DNA of 64,000 bases, taken from positions 3,596,001-3,660,000 of the forward strand of contig NZ_CP061913.1 in the NCBI RefSeq assembly GCF_019904175.1, read 5' to 3'. Shown here piece by piece: positions 56,541-64,000 of this stretch. Numbering within the stretch: the stretch's first letter is position 1; every line of letters starts with the position of its first letter. The notes beneath the pieces were generated by a model. It saw only the letters and a program-made list of their open reading frames with translations. It made no database searches and was not told the origin of the DNA. Position numbers and translations under genes: made by a program. Origin of the DNA: Dactylosporangium vinaceum. GTDB lineage: Bacteria > Actinomycetota > Actinomycetes > Mycobacteriales > Micromonosporaceae.

Positions 56541-58344
56541 GGCGGCGCGCACCACTCGCGGCGGCGATCGTCGTGGGGGTGCTCGCCGTCGCCGGGACCT
56601 ATCTGTGGCTGCGCCCGGCATCGGCGCCGCACGACGGCTTCGGCGGCAACCACGACCGCGCGGACTGCGCGCAGATCGAGCTCAGCGCGTCCACCGAGAA
56701 GGGCGACCTGCTCGCCGAGCTCGCCCGGCAGTACAACGACGCCGGGCGCACCTTCGGCGGGCGCTGCGCCGGGGTGGCCGTGCACAAGAAGACGTCCGGC
56801 GCGGCGATGGAGTCCCTCGTCACCGGCTGGAACCCCGAGCGCGACGGCGGCCCGGCGCCGCAGGTGTGGGCGCCGTCCTCGTCGCTCTGGCTCGGCCTGG
56901 CCCGCGAGCGGGCCTCCACCCTGGACAGGCCGGCGCCGCTGGCCGGCGAGCCCGGCGCCGAGGTGGCCTCGATCGCCCAGAGCCCGCTGGCGATCGGGAT
57001 GCCCAGGCCGATGGCCGAGGCGCTCGGCTGGCCGGACAAGCCGCTGGGCTGGGCCGACGTGCTGCGGCTGGCGGCCGACCCGCGCGGCTGGGGCGCGCTC
57101 GGGCACCCCGAGTGGGGGCGCTTCACGCTCGGCAAGGACAACCCGCACCTGTCGACGTCGGGCCTGGCGGCGACGGTCGCGGCGTACTACGCGGCCAGCA
57201 GCAAGTCCAGCGACCTCACCGACGCCGACCTGAGCCGCCCACAGACCCGCGACTTCGTCCGCGGCGTCGAGGCCAGCGTCGTGCACTACGCCGACGACGC
57301 CGTGAAGTTCCTGGCCAACCTGGCCGAGGCCGACGCGCAGGGCCGCGCCACCTCCTACGTGAGCGCCGTCGCCATGCAGGAGCAGCTGGTGTACTCTACG
57401 ACTCGGGCGCGCCCGACGGCGATCCCGGCCGGATCGGCAAGGGCCGGCGGCCCTCGGTCCCGCTGGTGGCGGTACACCCGCAAGACGGCACGTTGATGAT
57501 GGATCACCCGTATGCCGTCCTGGCCTCGGCCACCGCGGAGCAGCAGGCGGCGGCCGCGGACTTCCTCGCGTTCCTGCGCGAGCCGGCCCAGCAGCAGCGT
57601 TTCGCCGACCTCGGCTTCCGCGACTACCAGGGCCGGGCCGGGCCGGCGCTCTCGGCGGCGATCGGGCTGCCGGGCGCGCAGCCACCGCTGTCGCTCATCG
57701 ACCCACCGGCGCCGGCCGTGCTGTCGCACATGCTGACCGGATGGGACGAGCTGCGCAAGAAGGCGCGGGTCCTGCTGGTCATGGACGTGTCCGGCTCGAT
57801 GGACGAGCCGGCCGGCGGCGGGCGGACCCGGCTCGAGGCGGCGAAGGAGGCGGCGATCCAGGGCCTGGCCCGGCTGCACCCGGATGACGAGGTGTCGCTG
57901 TGGCAGTTCTCGACCGAGGACGCCGGAGGGCCGCAGCCATACGAGCAGATCGTCCCGTTTGCAGCGATGCGAGACAATGGGGAGCGGCTGACCGCAGCGA
58001 TCAAGGGACTGCATCCGGAAGGCGGCACCGCGTTGTACACGACCGTCCGCGCCGCACAGCGCAGCATGCTGGAGCACTACGAGACCGACCGGATCAACGC
58101 GATAGTCGTGCTGACCGACGGCAAGAACGAGTACCCCCGGGACAACGACCTGCAAGCGTTGCTGCGCGATGTCAATGCCGACACGCTCGAGCGCTCCGTG
58201 CGGGTGTTCGCGATCGCGTTCGGCGACAAGTCCGACCTCACCACGCTGTCGAGCATCGCGCGGGCCTCGCGGGCCGCGGCCTACGACGCCCGCAACCCGT
58301 CGACAATCAACGACGTGTTCATCTCGGTCCTGAGCAACTTCTGA
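56525..58344 (+). pseudogene. Solute-binding + VWA domain protein, split by a frameshift
   Basis: Part 1 (56525-57396) has an N-terminal membrane helix (about 9-27) and a type-11 extracellular solute-binding fold ('IELSASTEKGDLLAELARQYNDAG', 'TSGAAMESLVTGWNP', 'VWAPSSSLWLGL'), ending 'AMQEQLVY'. The natural continuation 'LYDSGAPDGDPGRIG' is in another frame (about 57394-58344), leading to a VWA domain with the metal site 'VMDVSGSMDE' and 'VVLTDGKNEYP'. One added C in TACTCTAC would restore it. As read, part 1 stops at 57496. It is either a real mutation or a sequencing error. Confidence 0.82.
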
Positions 58345-58362
58345 CGGCCAGGTGGTGGTGCG

Positions 58363-58947
58363 GTGAGGTTCCGGCGCGGGCTCTGCGCCTCCGCGGCCGT
58401 CGCCGCCGCGGGCGGCCTGTCCGTGTGGGCCGGGTGGTTCGGCTCCGCGGGGTGGTGGCGCGTGGTCCTGGTGCTGCTCGCCATCGGCGCCGCCCTGGCC
58501 GTCATGGCGTTCCTCGTGCCGGTGCTCGTCCTCGGCAAGATGCGAGACTCTGCATTGACGATCATCCTGACGGCGGCCGCGCTCGTGGTCGGGACGGCCT
58601 GGCTCACCGCCGCCGACATCGAGGTCCGCTCGGGCGAGTGGCAGCCGGTCGTCGTGACGGCCGAACGCTGCGCCGCGACGGACGGGGGCGGCTGCGAATG
58701 GAACTACCGCGTGACAGTCCTCAGGACCGAGACCGACCTCGGCTGGATCACGTGCGACGTCGACACGCTCAACCCCGGCGACCGCACAAGGGTCCGCGCC
58801 GACCCGCACGGCGAGCACCGCCCGAGCCTGGAGCCGTGCGCACACACCTGGCCCGGCTACACGACAGTCCTGCACGTGGTCTGGGCGGTGTGGGCCGTCC
58901 TCGTCGTCGCCGCGCTCCCGGCGACCGGCCGCCTGCGGGTCGCCTGA
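58363..58947 (+). CDS. Small membrane protein, copy 1 of a tandem family
   Basis: The 194-residue product has three N-terminal hydrophobic segments, then a polar domain with 'ADIEVRSGEWQPVVVTAERCAATDGGGCEWNYRV', 'TDLGWITCDVDTLNPGDRTRV' and 'HRPSLEPCAHTWPGYTTVLHVVW', and a final membrane helix. Three or four Cys in the polar domain suggest disulfides, so it probably faces outside. No function is known. The next gene is its close paralogue. Start GTG 58363. Confidence 0.7.
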   Translation: MRFRRGLCASAAVAAAGGLSVWAGWFGSAGWWRVVLVLLAIGAALAVMAFLVPVLVLGKMRDSALTIILTAAALVVGTAWLTAADIEVRSGEWQPVVVTAERCAATDGGGCEWNYRVTVLRTETDLGWITCDVDTLNPGDRTRVRADPHGEHRPSLEPCAHTWPGYTTVLHVVWAVWAVLVVAALPATGRLRVA

Positions 58948-59036
58948 TGGCCCGGCGTGCGCCCCGAGGGTGGACGGGCGCCGGGTGCGTCGCCGCCGCG
59001 TTCCCGGTGGCCGCGGGCGTGGGGGCCCGCGCATGA
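58947..59036 (+). CDS. Short ORF between the two paralogues
   Basis: ATG 58947 overlaps the stop of copy 1 as TGATG, and its TGA overlaps the ATG of copy 2 (ATGA). The 29-residue product is an Arg-rich start followed by 'CVAAAFPVAAGVGARA'. It could be a remnant of another family copy or a coupling ORF. Confidence 0.3.
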   Translation: MARRAPRGWTGAGCVAAAFPVAAGVGARA

Positions 59037-59617
59037 GGTTCCTGCGTGGCCTGGCCGGTGCGGCGATGGTGGCCGGCGCCGGTGGACTGTGCGTGTGGGC
59101 CGGGCACATCGGCTCCGCGGGGTGGTGGCGCGGGGTCGTCACCCTGCTCATCGGCGGGCTGGCCCTGGTGGTGCTGGCGTTCGTCGTGCCGGTGATCGCG
59201 CTGGAGAACTGGGAGGGCGTCGGGTGCCTGGCCATGTTCCCGGCGCTGATCCTGATCATCGCCACCACCTGGCTCACCGTCATCGACATCGAGGTGCACG
59301 ACGGCCAGTGGAAACCGGTCACCGTGATGGCCGAGCACTGCACGTCGACCGACAACGGCTGCCAGTGGGAGTACCGCGTCAGCGACACCAAGACCGAGCA
59401 GGACCTCGGCTGGATCACCTGCGACGAGAGCACCCTCGACCCGGGCGACCACACCCGCCTGCACTACGACCCGACCGGCCACCACCGCCCCAACCTGGAG
59501 CCGTGCGCCCACACCGCACCCGGCTGGACGACGGCGCTGCACATCGTCTGGGGCATCTGGGCGGCCGTGATGCTCGCGGTGATCATCGGCACGGTCTTCG
59601 AGGAGTGGTGGGCGTGA
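59033..59617 (+). CDS. Small membrane protein, copy 2 of a tandem family
   Basis: A 194-residue close paralogue of the preceding gene: 'VWAGHIGSAGWWRGVV', 'IDIEVHDGQWKPVTVMAEHCTSTDNGCQWEYRV', 'TEQDLGWITCDESTLDPGDHTRL', 'HHRPNLEPCAHTAPGWTTALHIVWGIW'. The segment order, Cys positions and length are the same, so the pair arose by tandem duplication. The function is unknown. Its stop overlaps the start of a decayed third copy (GTGA). Confidence 0.72.
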   Translation: MRFLRGLAGAAMVAGAGGLCVWAGHIGSAGWWRGVVTLLIGGLALVVLAFVVPVIALENWEGVGCLAMFPALILIIATTWLTVIDIEVHDGQWKPVTVMAEHCTSTDNGCQWEYRVSDTKTEQDLGWITCDESTLDPGDHTRLHYDPTGHHRPNLEPCAHTAPGWTTALHIVWGIWAAVMLAVIIGTVFEEWWA

Positions 59618-59837
59618 AAGAGGGATCGCTGCGCGGCCTGGGTGCGGCCGTGCTGGTGGCCGCCTCGTTCGGGCCGACCGCACTCGCCTGCACGTCGACC
59701 CGGTCGGCCACCACCGCCCGGCCCTGGAGCCGTGCGCGCACACGTCACCCAGCTGGACGAGGACCCTGCACGTGATCTGGGGCGTGTGGAGCCTGATCGC
59801 ACTGCTGGCGATCGTCGCCGTCTTCGCCAAATGGTGA
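59614..59837 (+). pseudogene. Decayed third copy of the small membrane protein
   Basis: GTG 59614 overlaps the stop of copy 2 and starts an N terminus like the family ('RGLGAAVLVAASFGPTAL'). From about 59690 the family's C terminus appears in another frame: 'HVDPVGHHRPALEPCAHTSPSWTRTLHVIWGVWSLIALLAIVAVFAKW', stopping at 59837. The middle, including the first Cys region and membrane segments, is deleted. Confidence 0.75.
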
Positions 59838-59847
59838 CGCCCATCGA

Positions 59848-59897
59848 TTGACAATCGACAAATATCGAAGTACAAAGCTGTGAGAGCGCTCTCCAGT
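59848..59897 (+). promoter_or_regulatory. Strong promoter with LacI/CebR-type operator, no gene behind it
   Basis: TTGACA (59848-59853), a 17-base spacer and TACAAA (59871-59876) form a good sigma-70-type promoter. GAGAGCGCTCTC (59882-59893) is a perfect palindrome with central GCGC at the expected transcription start. It is followed within 10 bases by a terminator-like hairpin instead of a gene. Confidence 0.65.
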
Positions 59898-59899
59898 GT

Positions 59900-59944
59900 C
59901 CGCCCGGGCCGGCCGCCACCAGCCCGGGCGGCCACGTCTTTTCC
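59900..59944 (+). terminator. Rho-independent-type terminator
   Basis: CCGCCCGGGC (59900-59909) and GCCCGGGCGG (59922-59931) form a perfect 10-bp stem with a 12-base loop, followed by CCACGTCTTTT. It is one of the few in the window with a T-run. Confidence 0.75.
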
Positions 59945-60242
59945 GCCCACCCCGCTGTGCCTCTTTTGGTTGCTCCTCTCCCGCCTCTTGTGGCTGCTCC
60001 GCGCGCTCGGGCCCGCCGCGCCCGTCCGTGCTCACCGCCTGCGCGTTTCTGCGCGTTCGGTGTGCGCTGATACCCGGCTGTCCGTCGCGCGTGCTCGCGC
60101 CGATGCACGTTTGTGCGCGCCCCGCACATGTCGATGCACGGACACGAGCGACGTGCGCGTGCACATGGTCGACCACCGTGCGCGGCGGTGGCTGCGGGTG
60201 GGGCCGTTCGCGCGGTGCGAGGCCGGGGCTGAAGATGTGTGG
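59945..60242. other. Stretch without a supported gene before the prolyl aminopeptidase
   Basis: The open frame upstream of 60243 is Arg/Leu-rich nonsense, and the base composition changes (runs of CTC/TTG, many TGCGC and GTGCGC words). No promoter motif was identified. With the promoter-terminator set it forms about 400 bases without a gene. Confidence 0.5.
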
Positions 60243-61223
60243 ATGTTTCCAGCTATCGATGCGTATGACGAGGGCATGCTCGACGTCGGCGACGGGCATC
60301 GGATGTACTTCGCGGTCAGCGGCAATCCGGACGGGCTGCCGGCGCTCGTCGTGCACGGCGGGCCCGGGTCGGGGTCGGCGGCGGGAGCGCGGCGGTTCTT
60401 CGACCCCGGCCGGTATCGGACAGTGCAGTTCGATCAGCGCATGTGCGGGCGCAGCACCCCGAACGCGGCGGACCCCGACGCCGACCTGCGCGCCAACACC
60501 ACCGGACATCTGCTGGCCGACATGGAGCGGCTGCGCGTGCATCTCGGGGTCGAGCGGTGGGTGCTCTTCGGCGGGAGTTGGGGGTCCACGCTGATCCTGG
60601 CGTACGCCGAGCGGTACCCGGAGCGGGTCGCGGCCGTCGTGCTCAACGGGGTGACCACCGGGAGCCGGGCCGAGCTGGACTGGCTGTATCGCGGTGTCGG
60701 ACGGTTCCTGCCGGCGCAGTGGGAGCGGTTCGCCGCGTTCGCCGGGCACGCCGCCGACCTGCCGGTCGCCTACGACCGGCTCCTGGGGGACCCGGCCACC
60801 CGGGACCGGGCCGTCGCTGAGTGGGTCGCCTGGGAGGACGCGGTCATCGCGCACGAGGTGACCGGGAAGCCGGACGCGTACAGCGACCGGCCGCCCCGGG
60901 CGCTCGTCACGTTCGTGCGGATCTGCGCGCACTACTTCGCGCGCGGGTGCTTCCTCGACGGGACCGATCTTGTCGCGGGCGCGGCGCGGCTGGCGGGTAT
61001 TCCGGCCGTGCTCATTCACGGGCGCCTCGACCTCGGCGGGCCGCTCGACAACGCCTGGAAGCTGGCGCGGGCCTGGCCCGGCAGCGAGCTCGTCGTCATC
61101 GAGGGGGCCGGGCACACCGGCGGGCCGGCAACCACGGCGGCAGTCCTCGCTGCGCTTGATCGCTTTGCTCGGCTGCCGAAAACGGCATCGGAGCGCGAGG
61201 GGTCAACAAAAGACAACGTTTGA
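60243..61223 (+). CDS. Prolyl aminopeptidase (S33 alpha/beta-hydrolase)
   Basis: The 326-residue product opens 'DEGMLDVGDGHRMYFAVSGNPDGLPALVVHGGPGSGS' (oxyanion 'HGGPGSG'). It has 'FDQRMCGRSTPN', the nucleophile elbow 'GGSWGSTLIL' (Ser), 'VLIHGRLDLGGPL' (Asp) and 'IEGAGHTGG' (His), the full catalytic set of proline iminopeptidase, which removes N-terminal Pro from peptides in the cytoplasm. ATG 60243 is used because the longer frame to 59880 is low-complexity. It is monocistronic and upstream of a GH43 gene. Confidence 0.9.
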   Translation: MFPAIDAYDEGMLDVGDGHRMYFAVSGNPDGLPALVVHGGPGSGSAAGARRFFDPGRYRTVQFDQRMCGRSTPNAADPDADLRANTTGHLLADMERLRVHLGVERWVLFGGSWGSTLILAYAERYPERVAAVVLNGVTTGSRAELDWLYRGVGRFLPAQWERFAAFAGHAADLPVAYDRLLGDPATRDRAVAEWVAWEDAVIAHEVTGKPDAYSDRPPRALVTFVRICAHYFARGCFLDGTDLVAGAARLAGIPAVLIHGRLDLGGPLDNAWKLARAWPGSELVVIEGAGHTGGPATTAAVLAALDRFARLPKTASEREGSTKDNV

Positions 61224-61332
61224 CAGAAGTGGTGGCGGCGGGCGGCGCGACCGTGCTTGACGGGGTCGTTGGGTTGTGTGCATCTTTGACGGAACCTGAG
61301 CGATCCCTCTCGATGCATCGGAGCCGCCACCG

Positions 61333-63243
61333 ATGAGAAGACGTCTGCTTGCCGGGCTCGCCGCCGGCCTGTTGCTCGCCGCCCTTGCGCCCGTGCTGCC
61401 CGCCGCGGCCGCCCTGCCTGAATACAGCACGGCCGAGGCCGGGAACCCGTTCGCCGACGGCTGGTACGCCGACCCGGACATCGCCGTGTACGACAACACC
61501 TACTGGGTCTTCCCGACCACGTCCAAGAGCTATGCCGAGCAGACGTACCTCGACGCGTTCTCCTCGACCGACCTCGTCACCTGGACGAAGCACGCCAACG
61601 TGCTCACCAAGGCGAACGTGTCGTGGGCGACGCAGGCGATGTGGGCGCCGGCGCCGATCGCGCGCAACGGGAAGTACTACCTGTACTTCGCGGCCAACGA
61701 CATCCAGACCAACTCGGCGCTCGGCGGGATCGGGGTCGCCGTGGCCGACAACCCGGCCGGGCCCTACCGCGATGCGATCGGGCGGCCGCTCATCGGGCAG
61801 TACTACAACGGGGCGCAGCCGATCGACCAGGACGTCTTCATCGACGACGACGGGCAGGCGTACATCTACTACGGCGGGCACGGGCACGCGAACGTCGCCC
61901 GGCTCAACGCCGACATGACGAGCATCGGCACGTTCCCGGACGGCAGCACCTACAAGGAGATCACGCCCTCCGGGTACACCGAGGGGCCGCAGATGTTCAA
62001 GCGCAACGGCAAGTACTACCTGATGTGGTCGGAGGGCGGCTGGACCGGCCCCGACTACTCGGTGTCATACGCGATTGCGAGCTCGCCGCTCGGGCCGTTC
62101 ACCAAACTCGACAGGGTACTGGCGCAGGACGCCGCGGTCGCGAAGGGCTCCGGACACAACTCCGTCGTCAACATCCCCGGCACCGACACGTGGTACATCT
62201 TCTATCACCGGCGCCCGCTGAGCGAGACCGACGGCAACCACCGGCAGCTGGCCTACGACCGCATGAACTTCAACGCCGACGGCACGATCGCGCGGGTCAC
62301 GATGCGGGTGAAGGACAACTTCGCCGACGGCAACGCGTACGGCTGGAGGACCTACGGCGGCGCGTTCACGGCGACCGGCGGGCGGTATGAGGCGGCCGGT
62401 TCGCTCGGCGGAAAGGCGCTGCTGGACACCAACTTCGGCGACTTCAGCTACGACGCCGACGTGACAGTCACGTCCGGCTCGGGCGACGCGGGGCTGGTGT
62501 TCCGGACCACCGGCGCGGCCAACGGCACCGACGCCTACAACGGCTACTACGCCGGGATCAGCCCGGCCGGCCGCGTGGTGCTGGGCCGGGCCGCGAACAA
62601 CTGGACCCAGCTGGGCACGGCCAACCTGACGGTCACGGCTGGAACGACGTATCACCTGCGGGTCACCGCGATCGGCTCCTCGATCAAGGTGTACGTCGAC
62701 GACCTGAACACGCCCAAGATCTCCGTCACCGACGCGAGCTACGCGTCGGGCGCCGACGGCGTGCGCGTGTTCAACGCCGCGGCCGCCTTCGACAACGTGG
62801 CGGTCGGTGCGCCCACCGGGCCCGGGACCAACCTCGCGCAGGGCCGCCCGGCGACCGGGTCGGCGCCGTGCACCGCGTCGGAGGGGCCGGAGAAGGCCGT
62901 CAACGGCAGCGTCGCGGGCGGCAACGCCGACAAGTTCTGCTCGTCGGTCGCCGGGGCGTGGCTGCAGGTCGACCTGGGCGCGACGAGGGCCATCGGCCGG
63001 TTCGAGGTCGCGCACGCGCAGGCGGGCGGGGAGTCGTCCGCGTACAACACGAAGGCGTTCACGATCGCGGTGTCCAACGACGGCACGACGTGGACGACGC
63101 CGGTGAGCGTCACGAACAACACGGCGGCGAACACCACCCACACCGTCACCGGCGTCTCGGGGCGCTATGTCCGGCTCACCGCCGGCACCCCGGAACAGGG
63201 CACCGGCGGCGCGGCCCGGATCTACGAGTTGCGCGTGTTCTGA
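61333..63243 (+). CDS. Secreted GH43-type glycoside hydrolase with two accessory domains
   Basis: The 636-residue product has a signal peptide (about 1-27). Residues about 35-330 are a five-bladed propeller of family 43: 'ADGWYADPDIAVYD' (base Asp), 'QPIDQDVFIDDDGQAY' (pKa-modulating Asp) and 'SGYTEGPQMFKRNGKYY' (acid Glu). It should act on arabinan or xylan side chains. Residues about 345-490 are a concanavalin-like domain ('DASYASGADGVRVFNAAAAFDNVAV'), and about 495-636 an F5/8C-type carbohydrate-binding domain ('LAQGRPATGS', 'WLQVDLGATRAIGRFEV'). Its end overlaps the convergent symporter gene by 22 bases. Confidence 0.92.
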   Translation: MRRRLLAGLAAGLLLAALAPVLPAAAALPEYSTAEAGNPFADGWYADPDIAVYDNTYWVFPTTSKSYAEQTYLDAFSSTDLVTWTKHANVLTKANVSWATQAMWAPAPIARNGKYYLYFAANDIQTNSALGGIGVAVADNPAGPYRDAIGRPLIGQYYNGAQPIDQDVFIDDDGQAYIYYGGHGHANVARLNADMTSIGTFPDGSTYKEITPSGYTEGPQMFKRNGKYYLMWSEGGWTGPDYSVSYAIASSPLGPFTKLDRVLAQDAAVAKGSGHNSVVNIPGTDTWYIFYHRRPLSETDGNHRQLAYDRMNFNADGTIARVTMRVKDNFADGNAYGWRTYGGAFTATGGRYEAAGSLGGKALLDTNFGDFSYDADVTVTSGSGDAGLVFRTTGAANGTDAYNGYYAGISPAGRVVLGRAANNWTQLGTANLTVTAGTTYHLRVTAIGSSIKVYVDDLNTPKISVTDASYASGADGVRVFNAAAAFDNVAVGAPTGPGTNLAQGRPATGSAPCTASEGPEKAVNGSVAGGNADKFCSSVAGAWLQVDLGATRAIGRFEVAHAQAGGESSAYNTKAFTIAVSNDGTTWTTPVSVTNNTAANTTHTVTGVSGRYVRLTAGTPEQGTGGAARIYELRVF

Positions 63244-64000
63244 CGGACGTACCGCGGCGCGGCGTGGATGCCGGTCTGGCCGGAGGGGAGGCCGTCGAGG
63301 AGGTTCTCGAGGCGCTTCACCATCGGGTCGTCGGCGTCCGCGTCGTAGTCGTCGGGGCGGGTCTGGTCGCGGCCCGGGCGCACCCGGGCCGCCCGCAGCA
63401 GCAGGGTGCCCAGCACCGCGATGGTGAGGTTCGCGGCGAGGGCGACGATCCCGACGTATAGCGGCCAGCCGTTTATCGTCGTGATCGAGCTGCCGAAGTG
63501 CTCCTTGACGATCGTCCCGCCCGGGCCGATCTGGGGGATGCGGTAGAGCATGACGACGCCGGTGCCGAGGCCCACCACGAGGCCGGCGATGAGGGCCAGG
63601 CGGTGGAACCAGTTCGTGAGCAGGCCGATGAAGCCCGCCGGGATCGTCTGCAGGATGATGACGCCGCCGATGAGCTGCAGGTCGACCGAGAACGCGGGGT
63701 CGAGCAGCAGGATGCAGAAGACCGCGCCGATCTTGACGACCAGCGACGTCCAGCGGCTCACCCGGGCCTCCTCGGCCGGGGTGGCGGCGGGGCGCAGGTA
63801 GGCCCGGTAGATCGAGCGGGTGAACGCGTTCGCGGCGGCGATGGACATGACGGCGGCCGGGATGAGCGCGGCGATGCCGAACGCGGCCAGCGCGATCCCG
63901 GAGGACCAGGCCGGGAACAGGTTGTGGAACAGCTGCGGCATGACGGTGTTGAGGTCGCGGCCCTGCGGGGTGACGGCCTGGGAGAGGGCGAAGAAGCCGA
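63222..64000 (-). CDS. Sodium:solute symporter (SSS family), 5' end outside window
   Basis: The frame stays open to the window edge ('GFFALSQAVTPQGRDLNTVMPQLFHNLFP' precedes the first ATG), so the start lies beyond base 64000. About seven membrane segments remain ('WSSGIALAAFGIAALIPAAVMSIAAANAFTRSIYRAYLRP', 'VSRWTSLVVKIGAVF', 'LQTIPAGFIGLLTNWF', 'NGWPLYVGIVALAANL'), as in the C-terminal half of MctC/ActP-type monocarboxylate or sugar SSS carriers. The tail is cytoplasmic and polar. It is convergent to the GH43 gene. Confidence 0.85.
   Translation of the reverse strand, partial: GFFALSQAVTPQGRDLNTVMPQLFHNLFPAWSSGIALAAFGIAALIPAAVMSIAAANAFTRSIYRAYLRPAATPAEEARVSRWTSLVVKIGAVFCILLLDPAFSVDLQLIGGVIILQTIPAGFIGLLTNWFHRLALIAGLVVGLGTGVVMLYRIPQIGPGGTIVKEHFGSSITTINGWPLYVGIVALAANLTIAVLGTLLLRAARVRPGRDQTRPDDYDADADDPMVKRLENLLDGLPSGQTGIHAAPRYVRQNTRNS

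Noticed and set aside
61311..61320. Palindrome CGATGCATCG before the GH43 gene as an operator
   Set aside because: Only 10 bp, without the central GCGC of LacI-type sites; could occur by chance.

Overview
The window is very GC-rich, with GTG and TTG starts, many 4-base ATGA/GTGA overlaps between genes, and several actinobacterial families (SigE-type ECF sigma, CU044_5270, SHOCT, DUF6069, AfsK-like kinase with a PQQ propeller). It is chromosomal DNA of a filamentous actinomycete. The mix of ricin-lectin exoproteins, GH43/pectinesterase genes and NarL-type two-component systems looks like Micromonosporaceae (Actinoplanes/Dactylosporangium type); the genus is inference. No tRNA, rRNA, CRISPR array, transposase or integrase was seen.

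Bases 1-11 kb are the most unusual part. After a truncated class V aminotransferase come five co-directional, mostly overlapping genes (1292-9203): a soluble Ser/Thr kinase with a PQQ-type propeller, a membrane-anchored pseudokinase, a DO-type (TRAFAC) GTPase, a GAP1-like GTPase-associated protein with a C-terminal anchor, and an Hsp70-type ATPase fused to two membrane helices and a PH-like domain. Three of the five proteins carry C-terminal membrane segments, which suggests a membrane-tethered kinase/GTPase/chaperone signalling or conflict device. About 100 bp downstream lies an RtcB-PrfH pair (9309-10993), known elsewhere as a repair and rescue module for ribosomes cut at the decoding centre. 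The region therefore reads as a possible defence or stress island.

11-25 kb: a chemoreceptor, a secreted three-repeat protein, an emfourin-like inhibitor, a SHOCT membrane protein, a TPR protein, an ECF sigma gene that has lost region 4 beside its CU044_5270 partner, an intact SigE-type sigma with a membrane partner, an HPF1-like protein, asparagine synthetase with a masked N-terminal Cys, a pentapeptide/DinB protein, an S66 peptidase and a Bcr/CflA efflux pump.

25-46 kb: a second, much larger membrane-spanning Hsp70-like protein; an orphan histidine kinase whose DHp-ATPase linker is a minisatellite; a 17-bp tandem-repeat array; two secreted ricin-type lectins flanking a histidine kinase/response regulator pair (the second lectin is fused to an M23 peptidase); a serine hydrolase; a second HK/RR pair; a pectinesterase with a LacI-type operator; and an ABC transporter with a third HK/RR pair whose regulator is frameshifted, facing a PadR/membrane-protein operon.

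46-64 kb: a CcdA/TlpA-like redox pair, GNAT, lipoprotein, two divergent unknown genes, NUDIX, a GntR regulator whose probable operator recurs in front of an MHS-type transporter 1.8 kb away, a TetR/DUF6069 operon with twin operators, a solute-binding/VWA gene broken by a frameshift, a tandem family of small membrane proteins ending in a decayed third copy, a promoter-operator-terminator set with no gene, a prolyl aminopeptidase, a GH43 enzyme with two accessory domains, and a truncated sodium:solute symporter. Three genes are disrupted (sigma 15817, RR 44304, VWA 56525), and two convergent gene ends carry imperfect tandem duplications.
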